A DNA stretch of 56,340 bases, from positions 1 through 56,340 of the forward strand of contig CAJJDF010000004.1 in the NCBI GenBank assembly GCA_905182785.1. The letters are read 5' to 3'. Positions 43,381-53,606 of this stretch are shown piece by piece. The position numbers and the translations under genes are program-made. How positions within the stretch are numbered: the stretch's first letter is position 1; every line of letters starts with the position of its first letter. A model generated the notes under the pieces. That model made no database searches, was not told where the DNA came from, and worked only from the letters and a program-made list of their open reading frames with translations. Origin of the DNA: an uncultured Flavobacteriales bacterium. Its GTDB lineage: Bacteria; Bacteroidota; Bacteroidia; Flavobacteriales_D; CAJJDF01.

Positions 43381-44631
43381 TTATTTAATTAAAATAACTT
43401 CTAATTTATCAGAGTTCTCTGGAGCAAGCAATGAAATCTCTTCACCCTCTGCCAATCCTTTCATAATTTCTATATATTCTTCGCTACTTTCTCCGGTTTT
43501 CACTTGCCTTTTATCAAAACTACTTCTTGTTTTTACATAGACATATTGAGTAGAATCGTTACTAAATACAGCTTCAATAGGTATATATAAAATGTTCTTC
43601 AACTCTTTAATTAATATTCTATTAGATGTTGTCATTGAAGGTCTTAATACACTATCGCTATCCTTTACTTTAATTTCTACTTCAAATACTTTGGCATCCG
43701 AACCCGATAATTGTTGACCAATATTTGCCAAAGAAATAATTTCTCCAGTAATTTTTTTATCTGCAAAAGCATCAATAGAAATACCAACAGATTGACCTTT
43801 TTTCACCTTACTAATATCAATTTCATTCACGTAAGTTTTCGATATCATTTCAGTTAAATCAGGAATGCTAGCAATAATTGGGTTCCAGGTATTAATTGTA
43901 GATCCTGGTTTTACTTTCCCATTCCAATTGCTGTAATAAACCAACATACCATTCTGTGGAGCAATAACTTGTAAACTTTGTAGCCCAGTCATCATTTTTT
44001 GAATCTTTGCTTCCAATTGCCTCAGTTCTGTTTGTACTTTAAACACTTTAGAAACGGCTTGTTGCTTTTTTAGTTTTACATTTATAATCGCTTGATTATA
44101 ACTTCTCGTAGCTTTTTCCAAATTTATTTCTGCCTTTCTCTGCACAGCAGGTGGCTCAAACTTAGATTGTTTCACCTCCAAATTATTCTCTTCCATAGAG
44201 TATTTAAGATTAAGAATTGTTTCTCTTTCTGCCCTCATACTCAATGCTGTATCCAGTTTAGAAGATTTTAAATCTGATAATTTTTGCTCCTTATCTATTT
44301 CCAATTGACTCAGTTTAGAACCAATTTCTGATGGATCAAGCGAAGCAACAAAATCACCTTCTTTTAAGATGGTTCCTTCAGCAGCCATGTTGGATATTTT
44401 AATCTGGCTCACTCCCAAACTTCTCAATAAAGAGGGTGCGTAAATATTCTGAGAATTACGTGCTTTTAATTCTCCAGTGGCAATAACTTCTATTGGCAAA
44501 TCACCTTTTATAACTTTGGTAATCATTGTTTTATTTACCTCTTCGCTTCCACTTCCTCCAAAAATCCAATAACCAACCAAAATGGCAGCTAAAGCCATTA
44601 ATCCGATTTTTATATATTTATTTCTACCCAT
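43381..44631 (-). CDS. Efflux periplasmic adaptor, HlyD/MacA type
   Basis: A 416-residue membrane fusion protein: N-terminal anchor (about 7-27), lipoyl-like and coiled-coil parts (residues 100-215, with the QLEIDKEQKLSDLKSS helix), barrel domain (GQSVGISIDAFADKKITGEI) and a membrane-proximal C-terminal domain (VKTGESSEEYIEIMKGLAEGEEI). It bridges the permease and TolC. It follows the ATPase by nine bases. Confidence 0.9.
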   Translation of the reverse strand: MGRNKYIKIGLMALAAILVGYWIFGGSGSEEVNKTMITKVIKGDLPIEVIATGELKARNSQNIYAPSLLRSLGVSQIKISNMAAEGTILKEGDFVASLDPSEIGSKLSQLEIDKEQKLSDLKSSKLDTALSMRAERETILNLKYSMEENNLEVKQSKFEPPAVQRKAEINLEKATRSYNQAIINVKLKKQQAVSKVFKVQTELRQLEAKIQKMMTGLQSLQVIAPQNGMLVYYSNWNGKVKPGSTINTWNPIIASIPDLTEMISKTYVNEIDISKVKKGQSVGISIDAFADKKITGEIISLANIGQQLSGSDAKVFEVEIKVKDSDSVLRPSMTTSNRILIKELKNILYIPIEAVFSNDSTQYVYVKTRSSFDKRQVKTGESSEEYIEIMKGLAEGEEISLLAPENSDKLEVILIK

Positions 44632-44640
44632 AGTTTCTTT

Positions 44641-45306
44641 TTATTCTATGATAATTCCGTCTTTTAATACAATTGTTTTCTTTGCATATTCCGAGATCTC
44701 TTTCTCGTGAGTAACCAAGATAATAGTTTGCCCATTGTTGTGCAAATTCGCAAATAACTCCATGATAGATGCAGATGTTTTAGAATCTAAATTTCCTGTG
44801 GGTTCATCTGCCAAAATTAACGAAGGCTTATTTACCAAAGCCCTTGCAATTGCAACTCTTTGCCTTTGCCCACCACTTAGTTCATTGGGTTTGTTAGTCA
44901 ATTTATCTCCCAAACCCACTAACTCCATCATTTCTTTTGCTTGTTTAGTCCTTTGTTCTTTCTCTATGTTATTGGCATACAACAAAGGTAAAGCTACATT
45001 ATCCAATGCCGATAATTTGGGTAGCAGATTAAAAGTTTGAAACACAAATCCTATTTCTTCATTTCTAAATTCAGAAATTTGGTTGTCATCCAATTCGTGA
45101 ATGGGTTTACTTCTCAATAAGTACTCCCCAGAAGTAGGAACATCCAAAGCCCCAATAATATTCATCAGAGTAGATTTTCCTGAACCTGAAGAACCCATCA
45201 AAGCAATATAATCATTCGGTTTTATAGACAGATTTATCCCATTAAGAGCTTGAAATTCAAATTCTCCAGTTATGTAAGTTTTTTTAATGTCTCTTAACTC
45301 AATCAC
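44641..45306 (-). CDS. ABC transporter ATP-binding protein
   Basis: A 221-residue MacB/LolD-class ATPase. Walker A GSSGSGKST, Q-loop FQTFNLLP, signature LSGGQRQR, Walker B LILADEPTGNLD and the H-loop in VTHEKEI are all present. Translation begins with GTG. First gene of the efflux operon. Confidence 0.94.
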   Translation of the reverse strand: MIELRDIKKTYITGEFEFQALNGINLSIKPNDYIALMGSSGSGKSTLMNIIGALDVPTSGEYLLRSKPIHELDDNQISEFRNEEIGFVFQTFNLLPKLSALDNVALPLLYANNIEKEQRTKQAKEMMELVGLGDKLTNKPNELSGGQRQRVAIARALVNKPSLILADEPTGNLDSKTSASIMELFANLHNNGQTIILVTHEKEISEYAKKTIVLKDGIIIE

Positions 45307-45361
45307 AAATAGGTCTAGTTTTATTGGTGTTGTAAATGTAACTCTTATAATGTAAAACGTT

Positions 45362-45375
45362 ACACAATATTGTGT
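45362..45375. promoter_or_regulatory. 14-bp palindrome in efflux/mutase intergenic region
   Basis: ACACAATATTGTGT is a perfect 14-bp palindrome between the efflux operon and the rightward mutase gene. Its symmetry and position suggest an operator, perhaps for a TetR- or MarR-type regulator; no regulator gene lies in the window. Confidence 0.5.
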
Positions 45376-45389
45376 TAAATGGTGTTAAT
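45373..45389. promoter_or_regulatory. TGTTAA direct repeat upstream of efflux operon
   Basis: TGTTAAATGGTGTTAAT: two TGTTAA units 10 bases apart, 67 bases upstream of the ATPase start, overlapping the end of the palindrome. It matches the moxR upstream element at 16 of 17 positions. Confidence 0.4.
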
Positions 45390-45471
45390 GAAATGTAAAA
45401 GGAATTGTTTTTAATAAATTTCAAAAAAGAGACTATTCAGTGCCAATTAATTTCTGTATTTTTACCTCACT

Positions 45472-47601
45472 ATGAAACCAGACTTTACAACACTAGATTA
45501 TAATTCGATTTCTAACAAAGAAAAAGAAGTAAAACGAACTAAGAATTGGGATACAAACGAGGGGATTGAACTTAAATCTCATTATACCAAAGAAGATTCG
45601 AAGGATTTAACTCACTTAGATTTTGCAGCAGGTATTGCTCCAAATTTAAGAGGGCCTTATTCTACAATGTACGCAATAAGACCTTGGACAATAAGACAAT
45701 ATGCAGGTTTTAGTACTGCCGAAGAATCTAATGCATTTTACAGAAGAAACCTTGCCGCAGGGCAAAAAGGATTGTCTGTAGCCTTTGATTTGGCTACTCA
45801 CAGAGGTTACGACAGTGATCACGAACGTGTAATTGGTGATGTTGGAAAAGCTGGAGTTGCAATCGATTCTGTATTGGATATGAAAACCTTATTTGACCAA
45901 ATTCCTTTGGATAAAATGTCGGTTTCAATGACAATGAATGGAGCCGTAATTCCAATTATGGCATTTTATATTGTAGCTGCCGAAGAACAAGGAGTAAAAC
46001 CCGAATTACTATCTGGAACGATACAAAATGATATTTTGAAGGAGTTTATGGTGCGAAATACGTACATCTACCCTCCTGCTCCCAGTATGAGAATTATCTC
46101 CGATATTTTTGAATATACTGCGGAGAAGATGCCTAAATTTAATTCTATTAGTATTTCTGGATACCATATTCAAGAAGCTGGAGGAACTGCTGAAATTGAG
46201 TTGGCTTATACTTTGGCAGATGGATTGGAATACATTAGAACAGGATTGAAAGCGGGATTAAAAATAGATGAATTTGCTCCCAGACTTTCTTTCTTTTGGG
46301 GAATTGGAATGAATCATTTTATGGAAATTGCTAAAATGAGAGCTGCAAGAATGTTGTGGGCAAAATTGATAAAACAGTTCAACCCTGGGAATCCAAAGTC
46401 TATGGCTTTGAGAACACATTCCCAAACTTCGGGGTGGAGTTTGACGGAGCAAGATCCTTACAATAATGTAGCTCGAACTTATGTAGAAGCTATGGCGGCT
46501 GTATTTGGCGGAACACAATCTCTGCACACCAATGCACTGGATGAAGCGATTGCTTTACCCACAGATGCTTCGGCACAGATTGCGAGAAATACACAATTGG
46601 TAATCCAAGAAGAAACAGAAATTACAAAAGCTGTAGACCCTTGGGGAGGATCACATTATGTAGAAAAACTAACCAAAGAAATTGCTGACAAAGCTTGGAC
46701 TTTGATTCAAGAAGTAGAAGAATTGGGTGGAATGGCAAAAGCCATTGAAACTGGAGTTCCTAAGATGAGAATTGAAGAATCGGCTGCACGTAAACAAGCA
46801 AAAATTGACAGTGGGACAGATGTTATTGTGGGAGTAAATGCTTACCAAACAGACGAAGAAAGTGACATTGACACTTTGGATATAGATAATACAAAAGTAA
46901 GAACCGAACAATTAGAAAGACTGCATAAACTGAAAGCTGAAAGAGATAATACAAAAGTAAAACAGTATTTAACGGAGCTTACTGAATCTGCAAAAAATGG
47001 AAAAAGAAACTTACTAGAAATTGCAGTGAATGCAGCTAGGGAAAGAGCTACTTTAGGAGAAATATCGGATGCAATGGAAGAAGTATTTGGACGATATAAA
47101 GCAACAATAAGAACAATTTCAGGAGTATATTCCTCAGAATCTATGAAAGACAATGATTTTAAAAAAGCACTAGAGTTCGCAGATAAATTTGCTGAACTAG
47201 AAGGGAGAAGACCGAGAATAATGATTGCCAAAATGGGCCAAGATGGCCACGACAGAGGTGCAAAAGTAATTTCTACTTCCTTTGCCGATATTGGTTTTGA
47301 TGTGGATATTGGCCCTTTGTTTCAAACACCAAAAGAAGCTGCAAAACAAGCCATAGAAAATGATGTGCATGTTTTAGGAGTTTCTTCTTTGGCTGCGGGT
47401 CACAAAACATTGGTTCCTCAAGTGATTCAAGAATTAAAAGAACTGGGGAGAGAAGATATTATGGTAATTGCTGGAGGAGTAATTCCTAAAAAAGATTACG
47501 ATTACTTGTTTGATGCTGGAGTTTCAGGAATTTTTGGCCCAGGAACAAAAATTGCAACTGCCGCTATTGATATTTTGGAAAAACTGATGAAAAATGTTTA
47601 G
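45472..47601 (+). CDS. mutB: Methylmalonyl-CoA mutase, large/catalytic subunit
   Basis: A 709-residue adenosylcobalamin enzyme converting methylmalonyl-CoA and succinyl-CoA. The TIM-barrel part ([54 protein letters not shown]) is followed by the cobalamin domain with [11 protein letters not shown] (His593, the cobalt ligand) and [14 protein letters not shown]. No gene for a small subunit is adjacent, so the partner is elsewhere or the enzyme is a homodimer like E. coli Sbm. Confidence 0.96.
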   Translation: MKPDFTTLDYNSISNKEKEVKRTKNWDTNEGIELKSHYTKEDSKDLTHLDFAAGIAPNLRGPYSTMYAIRPWTIRQYAGFSTAEESNAFYRRNLAAGQKGLSVAFDLATHRGYDSDHERVIGDVGKAGVAIDSVLDMKTLFDQIPLDKMSVSMTMNGAVIPIMAFYIVAAEEQGVKPELLSGTIQNDILKEFMVRNTYIYPPAPSMRIISDIFEYTAEKMPKFNSISISGYHIQEAGGTAEIELAYTLADGLEYIRTGLKAGLKIDEFAPRLSFFWGIGMNHFMEIAKMRAARMLWAKLIKQFNPGNPKSMALRTHSQTSGWSLTEQDPYNNVARTYVEAMAAVFGGTQSLHTNALDEAIALPTDASAQIARNTQLVIQEETEITKAVDPWGGSHYVEKLTKEIADKAWTLIQEVEELGGMAKAIETGVPKMRIEESAARKQAKIDSGTDVIVGVNAYQTDEESDIDTLDIDNTKVRTEQLERLHKLKAERDNTKVKQYLTELTESAKNGKRNLLEIAVNAARERATLGEISDAMEEVFGRYKATIRTISGVYSSESMKDNDFKKALEFADKFAELEGRRPRIMIAKMGQDGHDRGAKVISTSFADIGFDVDIGPLFQTPKEAAKQAIENDVHVLGVSSLAAGHKTLVPQVIQELKELGREDIMVIAGGVIPKKDYDYLFDAGVSGIFGPGTKIATAAIDILEKLMKNV

Positions 47602-47619
47602 TTAAAAGCTGTTTGTCTA

Positions 47620-48657
47620 TTGAAAAAAAAAATAACATATGTAGCTTTTATTATTCTATTGATTTTTATCAGTTGTAAGCAAATTATCACATCCGAAAAT
47701 AAAACGAATTATTCTAAACCAACTACCTCAAAAATAAATGGAGTAAGTATGGTTTCAATTAGTTCTCCTATAGACTCTTGTGCATTTATTCCGGTTACAA
47801 AAATCAATGCAACTTGGGTAGCAAATATTCCCTTTGGATTTATCCCTAAAAACTCCGCAACAGTTCGCTATAACGAAGAGTGGCAATGGTACGGAGAGAA
47901 AACAGGAGGAATTATTGAATCCATTAATTTAGCCAAAGAACAAGGATTAAAAGTATTGTTAAAACCCCATCTTTGGATTCACGATATTTGGGTGGGCGAT
48001 TTGGATTTTGATAATACAAAAGACTGGAAGAGTTTTGAATCCTCCTACTCTAATTTTATTTTACATTATGCTCAAATTGCTGATTCTATGAAAGTAGAAG
48101 CGTATTGTGTAGGTGTAGAACTAAGAAAAATAGCCACACAAAGACCTATATTTTGGAATGAGTTAATTGATTCTGTCCGTACTATTTATTCTGGAAAACT
48201 AACTTATGCTGCCAACTGGGATAATTACGAAACTATTCCTTTTTGGGGTAAATTAGATTACATAGGAATTGATGCGTACTTTCCTATTTCTAAAGAGAAA
48301 ACACCCAGTATAAAATCTTGTTATGAGGGATGGGAATCTAATTTTAAAAAGATTAAAGCATTGAGTAAAAAGGTAAATAAAAAAGTGATATTTACCGAGT
48401 TTGGCTACAGGAATGTAGATTACACAGGAAAAAAACCATGGGAAGACAGTCCTTTATCTAAGTTCAATAACGAAGGTCAAAACAATAGTTACCAAGCTAT
48501 TTTTGATAGATTTTGGAGCGAACCTTGGTTTGAAGGCGGTTTTTTATGGAAATGGTATCCCAATCACGCTCAAGCTGGAGGAAAAGAAAATAATCGGTTT
48601 ACTCCTCAGAACAAACCCGTAGAAGAAATTATTAAAAAACAGTATTCCCAACCCTAG
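47620..48657 (+). CDS. Glycoside hydrolase-like lipoprotein (GH113-like TIM barrel)
   Basis: A 345-residue lipoprotein: signal peptide with lipobox LIFISC (Cys about residue 19) and a TIM-barrel glycosidase fold. GVELRKIATQ and VIFTEFGYRN provide the two Glu expected for the acid/base and nucleophile of clan-A glycosidases; WDNYETIPFWGKLDYIGIDAYFPI precedes. Overall it resembles GH113-type proteins (beta-mannanase-like). It starts with TTG 19 bases after the mutase stop. The substrate is not known. Confidence 0.72.
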   Translation: MKKKITYVAFIILLIFISCKQIITSENKTNYSKPTTSKINGVSMVSISSPIDSCAFIPVTKINATWVANIPFGFIPKNSATVRYNEEWQWYGEKTGGIIESINLAKEQGLKVLLKPHLWIHDIWVGDLDFDNTKDWKSFESSYSNFILHYAQIADSMKVEAYCVGVELRKIATQRPIFWNELIDSVRTIYSGKLTYAANWDNYETIPFWGKLDYIGIDAYFPISKEKTPSIKSCYEGWESNFKKIKALSKKVNKKVIFTEFGYRNVDYTGKKPWEDSPLSKFNNEGQNNSYQAIFDRFWSEPWFEGGFLWKWYPNHAQAGGKENNRFTPQNKPVEEIIKKQYSQP

Positions 48658-48703
48658 TCTTTTCAAGGAAAAAGTTGGAAATGGGATAAAACGAACCAAT
48701 ACA

Positions 48704-50155
48704 ATGACATTAAACGAAAAAGGAATCTCAAAAAGAGAAATCTTTACTCAACTAAAGCAGAAACAAACACAAGATTTTGATTGGCGAACAGGACGCATAT
48801 TTTGTTCTGTTTATCCTGCAGGAAAAGAAATAGAAGAAATAGCCAAGGAGGCTTATACTATGTTCTTAACAGAAAATCCCGTAGATCCAACTCTATTTCC
48901 TAGTTTGAGAGATATGGAAACAGAAGTTGTAGCCATGTGCAGTGACGTTTTACAAGGCGGAAAAGAAGCCGTGGGTTCTTTAACAACTGGAGGGACAGAA
49001 AGTATTTTATTGGCAATTAAAACAGCAAAAAACAGAGCAAAAGCTCTAAATCCAACTCAAACAGAATTTGAAATCATTATTCCTTACTCTATTCACTCAG
49101 CCTTTTTCAAAGCTTGTGATTATTTTGAAGTGAAACCAGTTGTAATTCCTTTGACAGAAGATTTTAAAGCAGATGCCAAAGCAGTGGAGAATGCAATTAC
49201 CAACAATACCATTTTGATTGCAGCCTCCGCCCCATCCTATGTGTTTGGTGTGGTAGATCCTATTCGTGAAATTGGCGAAATTGCTATCAAAAATAATTTA
49301 TTGTTTCACATTGATGCTTGCATTGGTGGAGTTGTCCTAGGGTTTAATAGATTGGCAGGAATGAAAAACGTGCCAGAATTTGACTTTTCGATTCCTGGAG
49401 TAACTTCTATTTCTATGGATTTACACAAATATGGCTATACAGCCAAGGGTTGTTCTGTACTTATGCACAAAGACAAAACCTACCGAAAACACCAATATTA
49501 CGCTTGCTCCGAGTGGACAGGCTATACTTTGGTAAACCCAACTATCTTGAGTACAAAAACAGGCGGACCAATTGCTGCAGCTTGGGCTGTAATGAAGTTT
49601 TTGGGACAAGATGGGTATTGTGATATTTCACGAATTACAATGGATACAACAGCTCGTTTTATTTCTGGAATTAATGCAATTGATGGATTAAAAGTAGTGG
49701 GAAACCCTGAAGTATCTTTGTTTTCATTCACCACTACCAAAGGAAATCCTTACGATTTGTTTGATGAATTAAATGACAAAGGTTGGTTTGTGCAGTTTCA
49801 ATTGTCTAATGACTATTGCCCTGCCAATTTACACCTTACAGTTTCTAAAATTCATGAAGGATTGGTAGATGAATTTTTGCTAGACTTGAAAACCTGTGTA
49901 GAAAAAGTACAGAAAAAAGGATTGGTAAAAAAAACTACTGAGAAAGTTACGATTGAAGCCGTAAAGAAATTAGCTCAAAACCTTTCTCCAGAGAATTTTG
50001 AAAAAATAGGGAAAATATTAGGTTTCTCTAATGGAAAAGTACCAGAAAAACTAGCTTTAATAAATCGAATTATGGATGTACTCCCTCCCGATACAGTGAG
50101 AAATACTTTGATTGATTACATGAATGATTTTTATACTTTGAATGAAGAGAGGTAG
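48704..50155 (+). CDS. PLP-dependent lyase, sphingosine-1-phosphate-lyase-like
   Basis: A 483-residue fold type I PLP enzyme of the aromatic/group II decarboxylase family. GSLTTGGTESILLAIKTA, the HIDACIGGVVLGF Asp (ring N contact) and SMDLHKYGYTAKGCSV with the Schiff-base Lys242 are present. The order of blocks and the DFDWRTGRIFCSVY opening resemble sphingosine-1-phosphate lyases, which split sphingoid-base phosphates. About 70 extra C-terminal residues are unfamiliar. Sphingolipids are known in Bacteroidota. Confidence 0.85.
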   Translation: MTLNEKGISKREIFTQLKQKQTQDFDWRTGRIFCSVYPAGKEIEEIAKEAYTMFLTENPVDPTLFPSLRDMETEVVAMCSDVLQGGKEAVGSLTTGGTESILLAIKTAKNRAKALNPTQTEFEIIIPYSIHSAFFKACDYFEVKPVVIPLTEDFKADAKAVENAITNNTILIAASAPSYVFGVVDPIREIGEIAIKNNLLFHIDACIGGVVLGFNRLAGMKNVPEFDFSIPGVTSISMDLHKYGYTAKGCSVLMHKDKTYRKHQYYACSEWTGYTLVNPTILSTKTGGPIAAAWAVMKFLGQDGYCDISRITMDTTARFISGINAIDGLKVVGNPEVSLFSFTTTKGNPYDLFDELNDKGWFVQFQLSNDYCPANLHLTVSKIHEGLVDEFLLDLKTCVEKVQKKGLVKKTTEKVTIEAVKKLAQNLSPENFEKIGKILGFSNGKVPEKLALINRIMDVLPPDTVRNTLIDYMNDFYTLNEER

Positions 50156-50308
50156 TTTTAACTAACTAGATTTATAGGGTAATAACTATGCTCTAGCAGT
50201 TCTTTTGTTAAAAATATATTAACTTTTTTAATAAATGAATACTAATAACTTATGTAAATAATTTTGTAACTTTCGCTCACAAACAAGATGTATTAAGACT
50301 AAACAATT

Positions 50309-51586
50309 ATGAACGAAATTATTTGCCCCAATTGTAAGAAAGCTTTTAAAGTAGATGAAGCAGGATTTGCTGACATACTGAAACAAGTTCGTGATCATCA
50401 GTTTGAGGAAGAGCTTACAAACAGACTAGCCCTTGCCGAAAAAGACAAACAAAGTGCTATTGAGCTTGCAGAATCTAAGGTGAAAAATCTGTTTCAAGAG
50501 CAACTTGCTAAAAAAGATACTCAGTTATTTACCCTAAAAGTAAAAAGTGATAATGAATTGGCAGAAAAACTGGCTAAGAAAGAAATGGAAATCTCTGAGA
50601 TGAAATCCAAAATTCAGAATTCAGAAATAGTTAAACAATTAGAAGTCTCAGAAGCGATAAAGAAAGTAGAAAAAGAACGAGACGACCTTATTAACAACTT
50701 AAAAAATAAGGAAATAGAAAAACAATTATTTGAAAAATCTTTAAACGAGAAGTTCTTAATTGAATTGAAAACTAAAGATGACATCATAAAATTGAAAGAT
50801 GAAGAGATTGTTTTGCGTAAAGATATGAAGCTGAAACTTTCTACAAAAATGATAGGAGAAACACTGGAAAACCATTGTGAAGCAGAGTTCAATAAATTGA
50901 GAGCAACAGCTTTTCAGAATGCTTATTTTGAAAAAGATAACGACTCAAGAGGAGGAAACAAAGGAGACTTTATTTACAGAGAAACTGACGAAGCCGGGAA
51001 TGAAATCATTTCGATTATGTTTGAGATGAAAAATGAGAATGACGAGACTGCCACCAAAAAAAAGAATGAAGATTTCTTTGCAAAACTAGACAAAGACCGA
51101 ATAGAAAAGAAATGTGAATATGCAGTAATTGTTTCTTTATTGGAGTCTGACAATGAATTATATAATACTGGTATAGTAGATGTGTCCTACCGATTCAAAA
51201 AAATGTATGTAGTTCGTCCTCAATTTTTTATTCCAATTATCACCTTGTTAAGAAATGCAGCAATGAATTCCATGGAATACAAAGCAGAATTAAATTTGAT
51301 GAGAAACCAGAATGTAGACATTACTAATTTTGAAGAAAAGATAAACACATTTAAAGAAGGGTTTGCAAAGAATTATGATTTGGCAAGTCGTAAATTTAAA
51401 ACTGCAATTGATGAAATAGACAAAACTATTTCTCACCTACAAAAAACAAAAGATGCCTTGTTATCTTCTGAAAATAATCTGCGATTAGCCAATAACAAAG
51501 CAGACGATTTAACGATTAAAAAATTAACATACGGAAACCCAACAATGAAAGCCAGTTTTGATGGGCTTATGGATAAAAATGAGTAA
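50309..51586 (+). CDS. DUF2130 domain protein
   Basis: A 425-residue protein with an N-terminal CPNCKKAF zinc-ribbon-like turn, a long coiled coil (about 35-175) and a DUF2130 domain (about 180-390: [28 protein letters not shown]...[15 protein letters not shown]). The central block has the look of a restriction-endonuclease-like fold core (acidic, E-x-K-like FEMKNE), as noted for the family. Function unknown; it is a single-gene unit. Confidence 0.85.
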   Translation: MNEIICPNCKKAFKVDEAGFADILKQVRDHQFEEELTNRLALAEKDKQSAIELAESKVKNLFQEQLAKKDTQLFTLKVKSDNELAEKLAKKEMEISEMKSKIQNSEIVKQLEVSEAIKKVEKERDDLINNLKNKEIEKQLFEKSLNEKFLIELKTKDDIIKLKDEEIVLRKDMKLKLSTKMIGETLENHCEAEFNKLRATAFQNAYFEKDNDSRGGNKGDFIYRETDEAGNEIISIMFEMKNENDETATKKKNEDFFAKLDKDRIEKKCEYAVIVSLLESDNELYNTGIVDVSYRFKKMYVVRPQFFIPIITLLRNAAMNSMEYKAELNLMRNQNVDITNFEEKINTFKEGFAKNYDLASRKFKTAIDEIDKTISHLQKTKDALLSSENNLRLANNKADDLTIKKLTYGNPTMKASFDGLMDKNE

Positions 51587-51884
51587 TCAAATATTAAATA
51601 AAGCAATTTTATTTAATACATAAAAAACTATATAACTTGAAAAAAATAATATACTTCTTATTCCAATAAGCTGTTTTACTTTTTATAGTAAAATAAGATA
51701 GGATGTAAAGCTAAACAAATACTTTAGAGACTTAATTTGTTTAATACATCCAAAAAATGTTTTTAGATAATGAAAAAAAAGCTGGACTTCCTGTCCCATT
51801 CATGGAGTTAAATTAAATAACTAAGATTTGAATAAAACGATTAAATAAAGAATCAGTGTAATTGAAATGTAATCTATTATTAAA
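51587..51884. other. Intergenic region
   Basis: AT-rich sequence without a standard gene. A 13-codon micro-ORF (51770-51811, MKKKLDFLSHSWS) stands out because its codons are locally richer in G+C; see findings. Confidence 0.4.
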
Positions 51885-52262
51885 TTAGATAACTGGTAGC
51901 TCGTAATTCCTTAATAGCTCTAAAGTTGTATAGTCTAAGGCTTTTATATTTGTTGCTTCAAGAACTACAAAAGGAGCTTTACCAGCACTTTCCGCGTCTA
52001 ACCATCTATCTATGCATAAACACCATTTTGAACCTGATTTAAGACCTGGGAAATTCCATTGAGGCATTGGAGTGGAAAGGTCATTTCCTTGAGATTTGGT
52101 ATAATCTAAAAACTCTTGAGTTACTACAGCACATAAAATATGAGTACCAGAATCCTCTTGAGTCGTTCTACAAAAACCATCTCTGAAATAGCCAGTCTTT
52201 GGATCTTCACAACAAAGTTCTAATGCTGTACCAAGTATATTTAATTCATTATTTTTTATCAT
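51885..52262 (-). CDS. DUF2237 family protein
   Basis: A 125-residue protein beginning MIKNNELNILGTALELCCEDPKTGYFRDGFC. The repeated Cys (CC, FC, LC), GTHILCAVVTQEFL and GSKWCLCIDRWLDA match the DUF2237 family of unknown function. I chose the ATG at 52262; 14 upstream codons are open but do not resemble the family. It is alone in its neighbourhood. Confidence 0.88.
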   Translation of the reverse strand: MIKNNELNILGTALELCCEDPKTGYFRDGFCRTTQEDSGTHILCAVVTQEFLDYTKSQGNDLSTPMPQWNFPGLKSGSKWCLCIDRWLDAESAGKAPFVVLEATNIKALDYTTLELLRNYELPVI

Positions 52263-52933
52263 ACTTTTATCTAATGTTAAGAAATAAAACGAATGGTTAC
52301 ACAATTCTTTTATCTCCTGTTTTTACAATTTGTAGTTATTGTAACTCTATTATCTATTAATGAGTAGTAGAGCATTAAAGAATAAACTACATTGTGGATA
52401 ACCGAAGAATCTAAAATAGCTATATTTCAATCCAATAATTATCTTTTATAGTAACTTGACGGAGCAACTCTTATAAACGGTACCTAGATTAATTTATATA
52501 ATTGAATAATAGTAACTTTTATTTAATACTAATTTATAGTTAAATCTATTAAAGCGCAAGTTAAAAGTTAACATAAGTTTAGTGGTTTAAAAGTGATTAC
52601 TAACCTGTTTTTAAAAATTAAGAATAATAAAATGGTCGCATCTAGAAAAAACTTCTTTAAGTTCTCTATATCAATAAATAACTCTTGCTTATGAGTTGTC
52701 TGTTTGTGTGTTTTTAAAAATTATTCTATCGATTATATAACTGCATAAAAATTAATTGCTCAAAACATTCATAAAAAAAATCCTATCCTTTTTGTTTCCT
52801 GATTTATTATTTATTTTTGAATGTTTAATTTAGCATTAACTCAAGAATTAGGCATGGTTTTTAAAATAATAAATAAACTAATTCCAATTAAAGCCTAAAC
52901 GTTTAAAATTATCACTTCTAAAAAATAGTATAA
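52263..52933. other. Gene-free region of about 670 bases
   Basis: No convincing ORF, tRNA or exact TAnnTTTG element is visible on either strand between the DUF2237 start and the fasciclin terminator. It is among the longest gene-free stretches here and could hold a small RNA or a decayed gene. Confidence 0.4.
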
Positions 52934-52967
52934 AATAAAGGCCTTCAATTTCTTGAAGGCCTTTATT
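52934..52967 (-). terminator. Terminator of fasciclin gene
   Basis: A 15-bp perfect inverted repeat (AATAAAGGCCTTCAA / TTGAAGGCCTTTATT) with a TTTC loop lies 21 bases after the fasciclin stop; the minus strand continues T-rich. Confidence 0.88.
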
Positions 52968-52988
52968 AACTTTATGAATTTTTAAAAT

Positions 52989-53570
52989 TTACTTAGGCAT
53001 TACTACTGTATTAATTGCATGTATTACTCCGTTAGAAGCTGCTACATCTGCAATTACTACTTGAGATACGTTTCCTTTCTCATCTTTTAGCATTACGTTT
53101 GCTCCATCCAAAGATAGAGTTAATGTTCCTCCTTGAACTGTAGCTACTTCAAAAGAACCTTCATTTACTTTTATTGCTTCTACAACTGCAGTTGCATCAA
53201 ATTTTCCAGCTACAACATGGTAAGTTAAAATACTTGTTAAAGCTGCTTTGTTTTCTGGCAATAATAAACTTGTAATTGTACCTTCTGGTAACTTTGAAAA
53301 AGCATCATTAGTTGGCGCAAATACCGTAAAAGGTCCTTCACTACTTAAAGTTTCTACCAATCCTGCGGCTTTTACTGCTGCTACCAAAGTAGAGAAATTT
53401 TCATTTCCTACTGCAACTCCTACAATGTTAGGTTTTGCTACTGTTACTAAAACTTCTTCAACCACTTCTGGCATTTCTACTTTTGTATCTTCTACTTGTG
53501 GTGTTTCACATGACGTCATTGCAAAAATTCCTATTGTTGCAAAAGCTATAAATACTTTTTTTGTTTTCAT
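52989..53570 (-). CDS. Fasciclin-domain lipoprotein
   Basis: A 193-residue exported protein: signal peptide with lipobox (FAMTSC, Cys20), an acidic linker, and one fasciclin (FAS1) domain (about 48-190) with GPFTVFAPTNDAFSKLP (H1) and SNGVIHAINTVVMP (H2) motifs. FAS1 domains mediate adhesion. It has its own promoter and terminator and is a single-gene unit. Confidence 0.93.
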   Translation of the reverse strand: MKTKKVFIAFATIGIFAMTSCETPQVEDTKVEMPEVVEEVLVTVAKPNIVGVAVGNENFSTLVAAVKAAGLVETLSSEGPFTVFAPTNDAFSKLPEGTITSLLLPENKAALTSILTYHVVAGKFDATAVVEAIKVNEGSFEVATVQGGTLTLSLDGANVMLKDEKGNVSQVVIADVAASNGVIHAINTVVMPK

Positions 53571-53598
53571 AATATTAGTTTTGTTTGTTAATTTTAAT

Positions 53599-53606
53599 CA
53601 AATATA
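53599..53606 (-). promoter_or_regulatory. -7 element of fasciclin gene promoter
   Basis: On the minus strand this reads TATATTTG, an exact TAnnTTTG match, 28 bases before the ATG. A TTTTG further upstream is only 15 bases away, shorter than the usual spacing. Confidence 0.6.
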
